Positions 42,255 through 51,663 are shown, counted from the first letter of the stretch. The stretch is 64,000 nt of DNA from JAQTTT01 sp041652755 (GCA_041652755.1 JBAZGS010000004.1:19886-83885); one strand, 5' to 3'. A program made the numbers and translations. Notes: generated by a model not told the origin, from the sequence alone.

Positions 42255-43019
42255 TTATTTTAGCAGTTGATCTATTTCTTTTTCATGCTTTTTTGCAGCT
42301 TTATAGCCTAAATCATAGAGTTTTTTATGATTATGGGCTGAAAAAATTGAATATTTTCCTGTTTCTATTTCTATCTTAATAGTTGCAGACTGTTGATCCT
42401 GCCTTGCTAAACTATCCTGAATAATATAAAATGATTGCTTTGCAATATTGTTTATTAAAATATTAGGTTTTACTGCTTCTTTGTCAAAATGAAGCAATGA
42501 AATGCTTATTATTTTTTTTGCGCCTTTCTCTTTTAGTATATTGGCAGGAACAATATTTGTTATTCCTCCATCTATCAAAGTTTTTTTGCCTATTTTTTCA
42601 GGGTTAAAAAATGCAGGTATGCTTATGCTTGCGCTTACTGCATTTATGATATTTCCTTTTTCAATATACTCTGGCATTCCAGTTACTAAATTAGTTGCAA
42701 CTGCTACAAATTTCACTTCCAAATCCTCAATATTTCCAGTTAAATAAGGTTTAAGAACTTCTTTCACCTTGTCTTTTGAGAATAATCCTTTTAGTGAAAA
42801 ATTTAAGTCAATTACTTGCGAATAATCAAGTATTTTTTTTGAAAATTCGAAGATTTCATCAGAATTGTAACCTTTAGAAATCATTGCCCCTATAATTGAG
42901 CCAACACTTGTTCCTGAAATAATGTTTGGCTTGAAACCTTTTTCTTCCAAGAATTTTAATGCACCTATATGCGCAAATCCTCTGAATCCTCCTCCTCCAA
43001 GCGCTAATCCGTAGCTCAT
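42255..43019 (-). CDS. Patatin-like phospholipase
   Basis: 254 aa. Oxyanion loop GGGGFRGFAHIG (8-19), nucleophile Ser in GTSVGS (about 39-44), catalytic Asp in DGGITN. Ser-Asp dyad acyl hydrolase of the RssA/NTE type. Archaeal ether lipids are poor substrates, so the target may be host or environmental ester lipids (inference). Overlaps the CYTH gene by 4 bases. Confidence 0.92.
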   Translation of the reverse strand: MSYGLALGGGGFRGFAHIGALKFLEEKGFKPNIISGTSVGSIIGAMISKGYNSDEIFEFSKKILDYSQVIDLNFSLKGLFSKDKVKEVLKPYLTGNIEDLEVKFVAVATNLVTGMPEYIEKGNIINAVSASISIPAFFNPEKIGKKTLIDGGITNIVPANILKEKGAKKIISISLLHFDKEAVKPNILINNIAKQSFYIIQDSLARQDQQSATIKIEIETGKYSIFSAHNHKKLYDLGYKAAKKHEKEIDQLLK

Positions 43020-43549
43020 TTTGCCAATTCCTCATTTTTATAATTTTTATCAAGTGTGATATCTTTTCCTAAGGCAAGTATTCTGCTTAAATCTTTTTTG
43101 TCTTTAACTTCAATTTCTACAACAACTAAATCCCTATCAAGGTAGAAATCAAACTCATAATCTAGTCCTTCAATGTTTTGAATATACCTTATTTTTTCAA
43201 CCCTTTTTCCTTCAGTAAAAGAATAAAGATTATCAAATAATTCCTGAGAAATTTTAGATTCTAATTCTATTCTCTCCTCTAAGCCCTCAGATTTTAATGC
43301 AAAAAAGAATTCGTTTCCTTTTTGCCTTACTCTTGCTTGCGCTGGAACAAAATCAACATTTAGTTTAAGCGATTTTGCTAAATCAAGCCCTTGCTTAATT
43401 GACAAATATCCTTGTTTTATAAAAACGCCTTTTTCTTTAATTACATCTATGAAAGATTCTAAAGCATTGTATTGAAAAAAAAACTCTGGAGTTGTATAAG
43501 TTTTTAAGTTATCCCTAAGCAAGTATTTCTTTTCAATTTCTTTATTCAT
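43016..43549 (-). CDS. CYTH domain protein
   Basis: 177 aa from the ATG at 43549, within the end of the RuBisCO gene. Begins MNKEIEKKYLL (ExExK signature), then ARVRQKGNEFFFALKSEG, ERIELESKI, and DYEFDFYLDRDLVVVEIEVKD, a complete triphosphate tunnel set. Binds an inorganic or organic triphosphate; may be a triphosphatase. Coupled to RuBisCO and patatin genes. Confidence 0.88.
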   Translation of the reverse strand: MNKEIEKKYLLRDNLKTYTTPEFFFQYNALESFIDVIKEKGVFIKQGYLSIKQGLDLAKSLKLNVDFVPAQARVRQKGNEFFFALKSEGLEERIELESKISQELFDNLYSFTEGKRVEKIRYIQNIEGLDYEFDFYLDRDLVVVEIEVKDKKDLSRILALGKDITLDKNYKNEELAK

Positions 43550-44837
43550 AAACATTTTCTCCCCATTTCTCATAAGCTTTTTTCAAAGCAGGATGAGTTA
43601 AGGAGTAATCTTTAACGCTAATCCCTTTATTATATGCATCAATGCTTTCTCTTAAAGCTATTGCGCCTTGTCTTGTGCCATCAGGATGGCCATGAATGCC
43701 CCCTCCTGCTTGCACAACTATTTCTGTTCCAAGTAAATCAAAAAGAGGCTTTATTATTCCGGGATGCAACCCTCCGCTGCAAACACTCATAACTGGCTTA
43801 ATGCTACCCCATTCTTGCTTAAGCATTAACTCTTCACTCTTATTTTCCAGTAGTGAAGTTTTTTCAAAATTAGTCCTTACTTCATCTTTTCCACCGACTA
43901 ATTTTCCCATTCCTCCAATGTGCAATTGGTCAACTCCTTGAAGCCTTGCAATAGAGCATACAACTTTCATGCTCATTCCATGCAAAGGATTCCTGTCAAA
44001 TGCTGAATGGAAAGCCCTGTGAGCATGAACTGCCAAGCCTAGCTCTCTTGCCCTGTTGCAGACTGTCTGGGTTGCTGCCCATCCTGCTGTCAAAATATCA
44101 ACCATTACATACTCATTTCCTGATTTTTTGACCAATTCCATCTTTTTAAGCATCTCATTAGTCTCGCCAGTAATGTTGATTAAATAACTTTTCTTCTCGC
44201 CTGTAAGCTTTTCAGCTTTGTCTCTCATTTTCATGCACAAATCTAGCCTTTTATTAAACCTATTAAAAACTTGGTCTGTTAAGTTTTCATCATCTTTTAA
44301 CAAATCTAACCCTCCCATCCAGCCTTCAAATCCGACTTTTGCATGCTCGCTAGGATAATATCCCACTTTGGGTTTGGGCACAGTTGCAGTCAATGTCCTT
44401 TTTGTTTTAAATATTTTCTGAACCCCTTTTATTCCAAAATTAGGGCCTTTAAAAGATTTTATGATTTCTTTTGGCCATTTAATATCCTCCAGCATTAATC
44501 CATCAACTGCTTTCATGCCAAAAATATTCCCTGCAATGCTTGAAAGCACTTGGCTCATGTTGCCTTTTTCAAATAAATCAATAGGGTATGCAATTTTCAC
44601 AAAATCATTTTTAATATCATAAACTATTGCCTTGAGTTTTTGGATATGCTCAGGGACTTTTAAGTTACTCCAAGTTCCATTGCTTGACTCTGCAGAAACC
44701 CTTATTGCAGCATCTTTAACGCTGAATCCTTTTGAAGGAGTTATCCTGAACAAGCATATTAAGTCACTGCTGTTAGGCTTATATTTTAAATCAATAAAAT
44801 CATTATAATTCATAATCATTATTAATTTACTGCTCAT
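43542..44837 (-). CDS. rbcL: RuBisCO large subunit, archaeal form III-like
   Basis: 431 aa. Catalytic residues are present: Glu50, Thr55-Trp56, Asn104, Lys155 in PKPKVG, carbamylated Lys181 with Asp183-Glu184 in LLKDDEN, His273 in HAHRAFH, His306, loop-6 Lys312 in GKLVGG, Ser354 in SGGLHPG and phosphate-binding GGG 378-380. Archaeal enzymes of this type carboxylate ribulose 1,5-bisphosphate made from nucleotides (AMP pathway). No AMP phosphorylase or ribose bisphosphate isomerase lies in the window. No small subunit. Confidence 0.95.
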   Translation of the reverse strand: MSSKLIMIMNYNDFIDLKYKPNSSDLICLFRITPSKGFSVKDAAIRVSAESSNGTWSNLKVPEHIQKLKAIVYDIKNDFVKIAYPIDLFEKGNMSQVLSSIAGNIFGMKAVDGLMLEDIKWPKEIIKSFKGPNFGIKGVQKIFKTKRTLTATVPKPKVGYYPSEHAKVGFEGWMGGLDLLKDDENLTDQVFNRFNKRLDLCMKMRDKAEKLTGEKKSYLINITGETNEMLKKMELVKKSGNEYVMVDILTAGWAATQTVCNRARELGLAVHAHRAFHSAFDRNPLHGMSMKVVCSIARLQGVDQLHIGGMGKLVGGKDEVRTNFEKTSLLENKSEELMLKQEWGSIKPVMSVCSGGLHPGIIKPLFDLLGTEIVVQAGGGIHGHPDGTRQGAIALRESIDAYNKGISVKDYSLTHPALKKAYEKWGENVYE

Positions 44838-44855
44838 TTATAATTTTTTTCAAAA

Positions 44856-45593
44856 TTATATGATTCCTTTGCCGATTTTTATTATTAAAAAGTATTCTTT
44901 TTTGAGTATTATTTCATGCGTTTCTTTTCCTTTCAAGAACTCGCCTATTATTGAATTAAGATAATTTCTTGTGCCATTGATATTTTTTTCGCCCCTAAGC
45001 ATTACTGAAAGAACCAAATAATCAGTGTTTAATTTTTCAAGCAATTCAGCAGTGCTTTTTGGGCTTTGCCACTCAAAGCAAGTGCTTGATTTGAAAAGCA
45101 GCACAATGTCTGATTTGATTTTTGGAGGATTCGTTAATGCATCGCATAAGAATGCTTTGTAGCCTTTTTTGATTGTTTTGAAATACTCATTCAAGAAATC
45201 TATCAGGTTTTGCTCCAAATCATAGCAATAATAATTGCAGTTGCTTTCTAGATTCATCCAAGGCAATGTCAAAGGATTCAAGCCGCAAGCCAAGTCAACT
45301 AGCACTTTCGGCTTTCCTGTTATTTTAAAGATTTTTTCATACAAATCTTTTAATACAATGAACCTGTTGGAATCATATTTTTTCAAAAGCTTTTCATGGG
45401 TTTCTTTGCTGCTTGATTTTTTCAATATAGACAATGCTTTTATGTAATTAAAGTTCTTATAATAATTGGAGTGAATCTCGTACAATTCCTTCTTTAATTC
45501 CTTAATCCTTTGCTTTTCATTCAAGCATTTTTTGGACAATTTATTGTTAATTCTATCAATTGCTTCTTTGCTGAATTCCTGATTCTTTCTCAT
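44856..45593 (-). CDS. 16S rRNA methyltransferase of the FmrO/Rmt type
   Basis: 245 aa. An N-terminal helical domain (about 1-95) precedes a Rossmann domain with motif I LVDLACGLNPLTLPWM, then YYCYDLEQ, CDALTNPP and LLFKSSTCFEWQ. The LACGLNPLxLPWM string is the signature of the Kgm/FmrO/Rmt family that makes m7G1405 in 16S rRNA and gives aminoglycoside resistance in bacteria. An archaeal relative may modify the same helix for another purpose. Two bases after the HAD gene. Confidence 0.8.
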   Translation of the reverse strand: MRKNQEFSKEAIDRINNKLSKKCLNEKQRIKELKKELYEIHSNYYKNFNYIKALSILKKSSSKETHEKLLKKYDSNRFIVLKDLYEKIFKITGKPKVLVDLACGLNPLTLPWMNLESNCNYYCYDLEQNLIDFLNEYFKTIKKGYKAFLCDALTNPPKIKSDIVLLFKSSTCFEWQSPKSTAELLEKLNTDYLVLSVMLRGEKNINGTRNYLNSIIGEFLKGKETHEIILKKEYFLIIKIGKGII

Positions 45594-45595
45594 TA

Positions 45596-46282
45596 TTAAT
45601 TCACTTTTTTTTCCTTTCTTATTATTCTTATTAAGTCTTTAGGGCAATTAAGAATGTAATCAGGAATTATTGAGTCAGGCAAGAACTGCCCATATTTTGC
45701 AAGTGCAGTTTTCATTCCAACACTTTTTGCGCCCTTTATGTCTTTTTCAGGAATATCCCCCACAAATAATATTTCTTCAGGCTTTATTTTAAGAATTTGT
45801 ATTGCTTTTTTGAAACCTTTAATATCAGGTTTTTTGCTTTTTATGTCATCGTAAGTTATTATTAAGTCAAAAAAATCAACTAAGTTTATGCTGGTAAGCC
45901 TAATCCATGCCTTTATTTTTGGGGAATCAGTTAATATTCCAAGTATCAAGTCTTCGTTTTTCCTAAGCGCTCCAAGAGTTTCTTTTATTCCAGGATAAGC
46001 TTTCACATACTTGTATCTTATTTTTCTGTATTCAACTATTCCTGCTGACAATATTTTATAATCAATACAACCTAATTCTTTTAGCAAGAAATCCTGGAAG
46101 ATTAAATCGTTTTCGTAATCGCTTTTTTTGTAAATTTTCATAAGAGAATTGAACGCATCATCAAATTCCATTTCAAGCCCTGACTTAATCATCTCTTTCA
46201 ATGAATGCTTAATGCAGTTGATTTTTATCAATCGGGTATCAGTTAAAGTGTTATCTAAATCAAACAAGATAGCTTTTATCAT
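45596..46282 (-). CDS. HAD superfamily hydrolase
   Basis: 228 aa subfamily IA HAD. Motif I LFDLDNTLTDT, motif II LTDSP, motif III Lys in KKPDIKGFKKA, motif IV VGDIPEKDIKGAK. Phosphatase on an unknown substrate. Its place upstream of RuBisCO allows a phosphoglycolate phosphatase-like or sugar phosphate role, but that is inference. Confidence 0.9.
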   Translation of the reverse strand: MIKAILFDLDNTLTDTRLIKINCIKHSLKEMIKSGLEMEFDDAFNSLMKIYKKSDYENDLIFQDFLLKELGCIDYKILSAGIVEYRKIRYKYVKAYPGIKETLGALRKNEDLILGILTDSPKIKAWIRLTSINLVDFFDLIITYDDIKSKKPDIKGFKKAIQILKIKPEEILFVGDIPEKDIKGAKSVGMKTALAKYGQFLPDSIIPDYILNCPKDLIRIIRKEKKVN

Positions 46283-46325
46283 AATTATTCAGATAATGAT
46301 TCAAAATTTATTAAATTATTGTTAT

Positions 46326-47657
46326 TCAACGCCTATGAAAATTTCTTTTGTGACCGCTGCTTTGCCTGCTGTCTTTTGAATCAGAGTCTTCATTCCTAGA
46401 ATTCCTTCCCCTAAATCCTGATCCTCCTTGCCTTGAATCTCTTCTTCCTCTGAAATTAGAGCCACCTTCTCGTTTAAAACCTCTGCTTGAGCCTTGGCGC
46501 TCATTTCTCATATTGCTGCTATTATTTCTTGCAGGATAATCTATTTTAATTTTTTCAAATTCTGTTTCTTTTTTCTCAATTGTCTGCTTTAATCCTCTCT
46601 TAATCTTGTCCATGTTTTTGTAATCTTTTTCTGAAAGAAGTATTATTGCAGTGCCTTTCTTCCCGCTTCTGGCAGTTCTTCCAATCCTATGAAGATAGGT
46701 TTCTGAATCATCAGGCAAGTCAAAATTTATAACATGAGTTATGTCATCAACATGTATGCCTCTTGCAGCAACATCTGTTGCTATTAATGTGTCAAATTTT
46801 CCTCTTGCAAAATCTTGCATTACTTTTTCTCTTAAATTCTGGCTCATATCTCCATTTATGCAATCAGCTTTGATTCCGTTTTTTTGAAGCACTTTTGACA
46901 AAAACCTTGTCTGGTGCTTGGTGTTTGCGAAGATTAAAACAAGACCCCTGTTTTCTTTTTTAAGCAAATGAATAAGCAAAGAAATCTTATCCCTGCTGTT
47001 AATATCATAATAATATTGTTTTAGAATCAAATTCTTTATCATATTGTCAAGTATTATTTTTACTGGATTATTCAAATATTTTTCAACAATTCTGTTAATT
47101 TGACTGTTTATTGTTGCGCTAAACATTAAAGTCTGCTTCTTATTTGGCATTTCTTTCATTATTTTTTGAACATCCTCAATGAAACCCATTTCCATTAATT
47201 TATCCGCTTCATCAATGATTAATATTGCGCAATGGCTTAGATTAAGGGCGTTCCTGTTCAATAAATCAAGCAATCTTCCAGGTGTACCGACAACTATTTC
47301 GCTTCTAACAAGGCTTGTTATCTGGTTATTTATTGAAACCCCTCCATAAATAATTGAAACCTTAAGCCCTTTTGTTTTTGAAAATTTTTCATACTCATTA
47401 GCCACTTGCTTGGCTAACTCCCTTGTGGGGGCAATGATTAAAGCCTGTATGCCTTTTCCTTTTGAAATCAGTTGTATTGATGGCAGAGCAAAACATAATG
47501 TTTTTCCGCTTCCGGTTTCAGATTGGACTAAAATGTCCTTGCCTTTAAGAACCACTGGTATTGATTTTTCCTGAACAATAGTTGGCTTGAGTATTTTTTT
47601 TGAATCCAAATCCTGCAGTATTTCGCTGCTTAATCCTAATTCCTTAAATGATTCCAT
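46326..47657 (-). CDS. DEAD-box RNA helicase with RGG-type tail
   Basis: 443 aa. Q motif PTIVQEKSIP, motif I SETGSGKT (about 46-53), Ia PTRELAKQ, II IDEADKLM, III SATI, V TDVAARGIHVD and VI HRIGRTARSGKKG. After about residue 380 a basic tail with RG/RGG, Ser, Asn and Arg repeats, like cold-shock helicases, provides general RNA binding. Likely first gene of the run down to patatin. Confidence 0.95.
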   Translation of the reverse strand: MESFKELGLSSEILQDLDSKKILKPTIVQEKSIPVVLKGKDILVQSETGSGKTLCFALPSIQLISKGKGIQALIIAPTRELAKQVANEYEKFSKTKGLKVSIIYGGVSINNQITSLVRSEIVVGTPGRLLDLLNRNALNLSHCAILIIDEADKLMEMGFIEDVQKIMKEMPNKKQTLMFSATINSQINRIVEKYLNNPVKIILDNMIKNLILKQYYYDINSRDKISLLIHLLKKENRGLVLIFANTKHQTRFLSKVLQKNGIKADCINGDMSQNLREKVMQDFARGKFDTLIATDVAARGIHVDDITHVINFDLPDDSETYLHRIGRTARSGKKGTAIILLSEKDYKNMDKIKRGLKQTIEKKETEFEKIKIDYPARNNSSNMRNERQGSSRGFKREGGSNFRGRRDSRQGGSGFRGRNSRNEDSDSKDSRQSSGHKRNFHRR

Positions 47658-47737
47658 AAGAGATAATTACAGTTATCACTTTTTAAATGCTTTGAATAAA
47701 AAAGAGTTTTTAACTATTAATTTAATTAAATTGATTA

Positions 47738-48334
47738 ATGATTGATAAAAAAAGACTTGAAAAAATAAAAGCTTGCCTGAAAAATTATCCTTTATTCGAA
47801 TTCATAGCAAAAGGAACAAGGGGGGAAGTATACAAAATCAGCAAAGCACTTATTGTTAAAATTCAGCGCGATGATTCGGCAGCAATTGATTCTGTGAAGA
47901 ATGAATACGATATGCTAAAAAAAATTGAAGAATACGATTTTTTTCCAAAAGCATTATTATACAATGATGAACTTAAATTTTTAGTCAGGGAATACGTAAA
48001 AGGAGAAACCATTAATAATAGTTTAAATAAAAAATTATTCCTAAAAACATTAATGCTTTCAAGGGCTTTGGATTTAAAGGGAATAAACCAAAAGGAGCTT
48101 AATAACCCTTACAAGCATATTTTTTTTTACAAAAATAAGGTTATGATGATTGATTTTGAAAGGGCAAAACTAACTATTAAACCAAAAAATGTCACCCAAT
48201 TCACACAGTACTTGTGCAAAATGTTTAAAATTGACTATAAAAAAATCATGCCTTTAATGAAAAAATATAAGCATAGCAATTCGGAAAATGACTTTAAAAG
48301 CATTATAAAGATTTTAAAAGAATTGATGCAATAA
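47738..48334 (+). CDS. Small kinase-like protein, 198 aa
   Basis: Glycine loop GTRGEVYKI (about 26-34), Lys in LIVKIQR, a helix with Glu in VKNEYDML, hinge-like LVREYVKG, and DFERAK in place of DFG. The HRD loop is not recognisable. It resembles minimal archaeal Bud32/RIO-like kinases; activity uncertain. Confidence 0.7.
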   Translation: MIDKKRLEKIKACLKNYPLFEFIAKGTRGEVYKISKALIVKIQRDDSAAIDSVKNEYDMLKKIEEYDFFPKALLYNDELKFLVREYVKGETINNSLNKKLFLKTLMLSRALDLKGINQKELNNPYKHIFFYKNKVMMIDFERAKLTIKPKNVTQFTQYLCKMFKIDYKKIMPLMKKYKHSNSENDFKSIIKILKELMQ

Positions 48335-48342
48335 TATTTACT

Positions 48343-49329
48343 GTGAAGATTAAAAAGCCTTTTTTAAAGATAATCTTAGTAATATTATTCTTAGTTTCTT
48401 TATTTGTAATCAGAAATTTTATAACATTAATATTGACATGCTTTATTTTATCCTATTTAATAAAGCCTTTTTATAACTGGATTAATAATTTCATAAAGAA
48501 TAAGTCAGCAAGCGCAATAATCTCTGAATTATTGTTTTTTGCAGCAATTATTTCCCTGTTCATATTTGTTATAAACAGCATTTATTATCAGTTAACAAAT
48601 TTTGGCTCTCCAATAATAAGCCAATTCTTTGATTTCAACAATTATTTAAGCGAGCTTAATTCATCAAAAATCTTATTAGACTTAAATAATGACATCACCC
48701 ATCAAGCATTTAACTTAATAATTGAAAAAGCTAAAGAATACACTTTTAAAACACCTGAGTTACTGATAGATATTTTATTGCTTATTTACATAACCTTTTA
48801 TTTCATAATTGATTCGGAAAAAATTTACGAAGCTGTACTAAAGCTGATTCCTGAAAATTCAAAAAACTCAATAAAGTCAGTTTTTTCAAAGATTAATAAT
48901 TTGCTAAAAGAATTAAGCTTTGGATATTTCTTAATCTCCATATTTGTAATGCTTTTCACATTCATTTTCTTAAACTTTATTAAGATGCCAATGGCTTTTG
49001 ATTACTCTTTGATTTCAGCAATTTTATCCTTAATTCCTTTAGTGGGCAATTGGATTATACCCTTATTTGTCTCAGTTTATTACTTGTACTTAAATAATTA
49101 TATTAAAGCTGCTTTAATCATTGTTTTTGGATTCTTCTTAAGTTATTTGATAAAAATGATAAGAGTTATAGTAAACAAAAACAAGTCAATTCATCCAATA
49201 TTATTCATAATTGGAGTGATTGTAGGTTTTTATTCATTTGGGCTGCTTGGATTTCTAATTGGTCCAGTGCTTTTTGGAATTATTCAAATAGGCATTGAAG
49301 AAGTGATTGGCAGACAAAAAAATATTTAA
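48343..49329 (+). CDS. AI-2E/PerM family transporter
   Basis: 328 aa, GTG start at 48343 eight bases after the kinase-like gene. About seven hydrophobic segments, with the family features KNSIKSVFSKINNLLKELSFGYF, MPMAFDYSLISAILSLIPLVGNWI, and ending GLLGFLIGPVLFGII. Members export small molecules or act as Na+/H+ exchangers; the substrate here is unknown. Confidence 0.88.
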   Translation: MKIKKPFLKIILVILFLVSLFVIRNFITLILTCFILSYLIKPFYNWINNFIKNKSASAIISELLFFAAIISLFIFVINSIYYQLTNFGSPIISQFFDFNNYLSELNSSKILLDLNNDITHQAFNLIIEKAKEYTFKTPELLIDILLLIYITFYFIIDSEKIYEAVLKLIPENSKNSIKSVFSKINNLLKELSFGYFLISIFVMLFTFIFLNFIKMPMAFDYSLISAILSLIPLVGNWIIPLFVSVYYLYLNNYIKAALIIVFGFFLSYLIKMIRVIVNKNKSIHPILFIIGVIVGFYSFGLLGFLIGPVLFGIIQIGIEEVIGRQKNI

Positions 49330-49353
49330 AACAACAATACCTCATTATTTTCA

Positions 49354-49593
49354 ATGACTGATTTCAAAAATATGCTTATTATAAAAGTAGTTGTTGCAAT
49401 CTTGATTTTTGCAGTTTTAATGAGTGTGAAATCCGTGTTTTTTATGAATATTGAAAATTATGGCCTGAATCCTTTTGAGCAGAATAACTTAATCAATACT
49501 TGGAATAGCTTTAAAGGAGATTACCTTTTCATGCTTATTTCAATAGCTATAAGCTTAATAATTGGGTTAAAATTCAACATCAAAATGATGTAA
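49354..49593 (+). CDS. Small membrane protein, 79 aa
   Basis: Two membrane spans (about 9-30 and 57-74) around a short polar loop with NPFEQNNLINTWN. No family recognised. Overlaps the end of the convergent zinc-ribbon gene by 14 bases. Confidence 0.6.
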   Translation: MTDFKNMLIIKVVVAILIFAVLMSVKSVFFMNIENYGLNPFEQNNLINTWNSFKGDYLFMLISIAISLIIGLKFNIKMM

Positions 49594-50119
49594 TCCAATT
49601 ATTTTCAAGGGTGAGCAAATTTTTTTTTAAATCATCAACTTCATACATTTTGTTCTTTAAAGAAAGCTGTTTTGAGCAAATAATGCATGAATAATTATTG
49701 ACTAATGCATCCTGCGAAGAATAATTTGACATACATGAGCCGCATTCATACATTTCAGCATTTGAATTAAGAATATTATTAATCTTTAACTTAATGTTTT
49801 GGGAAATTTTGTCTTTAAGCTTGTTTACTGAAAGCTCCCAGCAATTATCACTCTGGTTATATTTTGAATTCAAAAGCTTGATGCAGTCCAAGTAGCCTTT
49901 ATTGTACATTTCATAAACATTTTTTAGGGAAAATTCTTTGTCGCAGTTGGACAAGTCATTAATGAAAAAAGTTAGCTGTTTTTTTTTGTGAATAATTTTT
50001 AAAATCTTTTTCTCAAAAAATAATTCATATTTTTCAGAGCAATCTTTGCATTTAAAATCCTTATTTTTAGCGTCAATATTAATAGTTAAAGAATTACCAC
50101 AGTTTAAGCAACTAATCAT
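49580..50119 (-). CDS. Protein with two zinc ribbons, 179 aa
   Basis: CLNC (4-7) with CKDC (about 30-33), and later CGSC with CIIC (about 125-152), separated by a helical region. Soluble. Possibly a nucleic-acid or protein-binding adaptor. Function not recognised. Confidence 0.65.
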   Translation of the reverse strand: MISCLNCGNSLTINIDAKNKDFKCKDCSEKYELFFEKKILKIIHKKKQLTFFINDLSNCDKEFSLKNVYEMYNKGYLDCIKLLNSKYNQSDNCWELSVNKLKDKISQNIKLKINNILNSNAEMYECGSCMSNYSSQDALVNNYSCIICSKQLSLKNKMYEVDDLKKNLLTLENNWITSF

Positions 50120-50213
50120 ACTAGCAAAAGAAAGGTTTCTGTTTAAAAAGATTATTAAAAAATGGATTAAACGCGCTTAAAACAATGTTTATTCAATGTT
50201 TAATGTAATTGAT

Positions 50214-50414
50214 TTAATCAAAGTAGCTCTTGATTGTTTTTTTAATGCTTTTTATGAAAAACGCCCATATTCCGCTTATTAACAATGGAAACAATGCATC
50301 CTTGAACAACATTAATCCTAAAATAGCTACTACTATGATTATTATAGCAAGCACTAAAATCATGTAATGCTCTCCGTAGTTCTTGTTTTTTTTGAAATTA
50401 AATCCTGAAAACAT
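50214..50414 (-). CDS. Small membrane protein, 66 aa
   Basis: Basic N-terminus (FKKNKNYGE), one or two hydrophobic segments (about 18-36 and 39-53) and a basic C-terminus KSIKKTIKSYFD. No family recognised. TATA-like promoter upstream. Confidence 0.55.
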   Translation of the reverse strand: MFSGFNFKKNKNYGEHYMILVLAIIIIVVAILGLMLFKDALFPLLISGIWAFFIKSIKKTIKSYFD

Positions 50415-50503
50415 ATTTATTAATACTCTTTAATTGCTTATAAATTTAATTATTAAATAATAATAACTTTTAAAAAATGCTAATTGTAATTTAATTACTA
50501 TTT

Positions 50504-50617
50504 GGGCGGGTAGCTCAGCCTGGTGGAGCGCTAGTCTTATAAGACGAACACTAGTACAAAAATAATTGGCTCGTCTGAGTCAACTAGTGGTCAAGGGTTC
50601 GAATCCCTTCCCGCCCA
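50504..50617 (+). tRNA. tRNA-Ile(UAU) with 40-base intron
   Basis: Acceptor GGGCGGG/CCCGCCC, discriminator A. Anticodon stem CTAGT/ACTAG, loop CTTATAA with anticodon TAT at 50538-50540. T arm AAGGG-TTCGAAT-CCCTT. Intron 50542-50581 at position 37/38, closed by AGACGA pairing with TCGTCT. Most archaea read AUA with a CAU tRNA modified to agmatidine; a UAU tRNA-Ile is rare. Confidence 0.88.
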
Positions 50618-50679
50618 GGCAATTAGCATTGCTTAAATCCATAATTATTTAAATATACTATTAATCATTTCTATAAAAC

Positions 50680-51663
50680 ATGAATTCAAAATTAAACATT
50701 GCTTTTAAATATCTTTCAGGCAAGCTTAAGGTTTGCGAATTCGCTTTGACTAATATCTGCAGCTGCAAGTGCTCTTTTTGCGGAATATGGAAGCAGAAAC
50801 CAAAAGTCACTGTTAGCACTGATAAGGCTTTAAAGGTGATTGATAAATTAAATGAATTAGGAGTTGGTTTTGTAACTTTAACTGGTGGCGAGCCTTTGCT
50901 TCATCCTGATTTTGATAAAATCATTGCTGAGTGCAACAAGCATGGAATGATGAGCTCAATTTTAAATGCTGATGCAAGAATTTTCACCCCTAAAGTTTTA
51001 GGCAAGCTTGAAAAAAACAAGCCTAGCATGGTTTCAATATCAATAGATCATCACACTGACAAAGTTGAATTTGAATCAAGAAAGATTCCAAAGCTTCTTA
51101 GCCATATAAAAAATGCTGTCAGCAATCTTAAAAAATTGAAAATTAAAGTGCTTGGCAGCATAGTAATATGCAATTATAACCATAAAAGCTTGAGAAAATT
51201 ATGCGAAAAATGCGCTGAAATAGGATTTGACAATATTTGCATAAATTATCCTGAAATAAGCGAATCTGAGGTTTATGTTTTAGGCGGGAACGCGATTAAT
51301 TTAACAAAAAAGCAAGTCATTGCTGCATTAAAAGAAGTGAAAGAGCTAAAAAAAGAGTTCCCCATAGTTAATCCTATTGAATCCTTGAATAATATTATCT
51401 CTTACCTTAATGGAGAAAATCCGAAATATTACTGCTTTGGAGGCAGCAAAGTATTCTTTGTTGATTGGCATTTGAACACTTATCCTTGCATGCATCTTAA
51501 TAAAAATTTAGGCAGCATATTGAAGCTAAAAAGTAAGGATTTGAATCTTAAGCCTTGCAATTGCTGCAACATGAGCTGGTACAGGGATTTCAGCGTTTAT
51601 TTCTATGGATTAAAATCCTTCATTCCATTAATGAAAGAGCTGCCTATTATGTTTAAGTACTGA
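50680..51663 (+). CDS. Radical SAM protein with C-terminal Cys cluster
   Basis: 327 aa. N-terminal CSCKCSFCGIW gives CxxxCxxC. TLTGGEPLLHPDFD is the SAM GGEP motif. The C-terminal part has YYCFGG, TYPCMH and CNCC, compatible with an auxiliary cluster (SPASM/twitch-like). Starts CEFALTNICS, as in HpnH/MoaA-like enzymes. Substrate unknown. Confidence 0.85.
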   Translation: MNSKLNIAFKYLSGKLKVCEFALTNICSCKCSFCGIWKQKPKVTVSTDKALKVIDKLNELGVGFVTLTGGEPLLHPDFDKIIAECNKHGMMSSILNADARIFTPKVLGKLEKNKPSMVSISIDHHTDKVEFESRKIPKLLSHIKNAVSNLKKLKIKVLGSIVICNYNHKSLRKLCEKCAEIGFDNICINYPEISESEVYVLGGNAINLTKKQVIAALKEVKELKKEFPIVNPIESLNNIISYLNGENPKYYCFGGSKVFFVDWHLNTYPCMHLNKNLGSILKLKSKDLNLKPCNCCNMSWYRDFSVYFYGLKSFIPLMKELPIMFKY

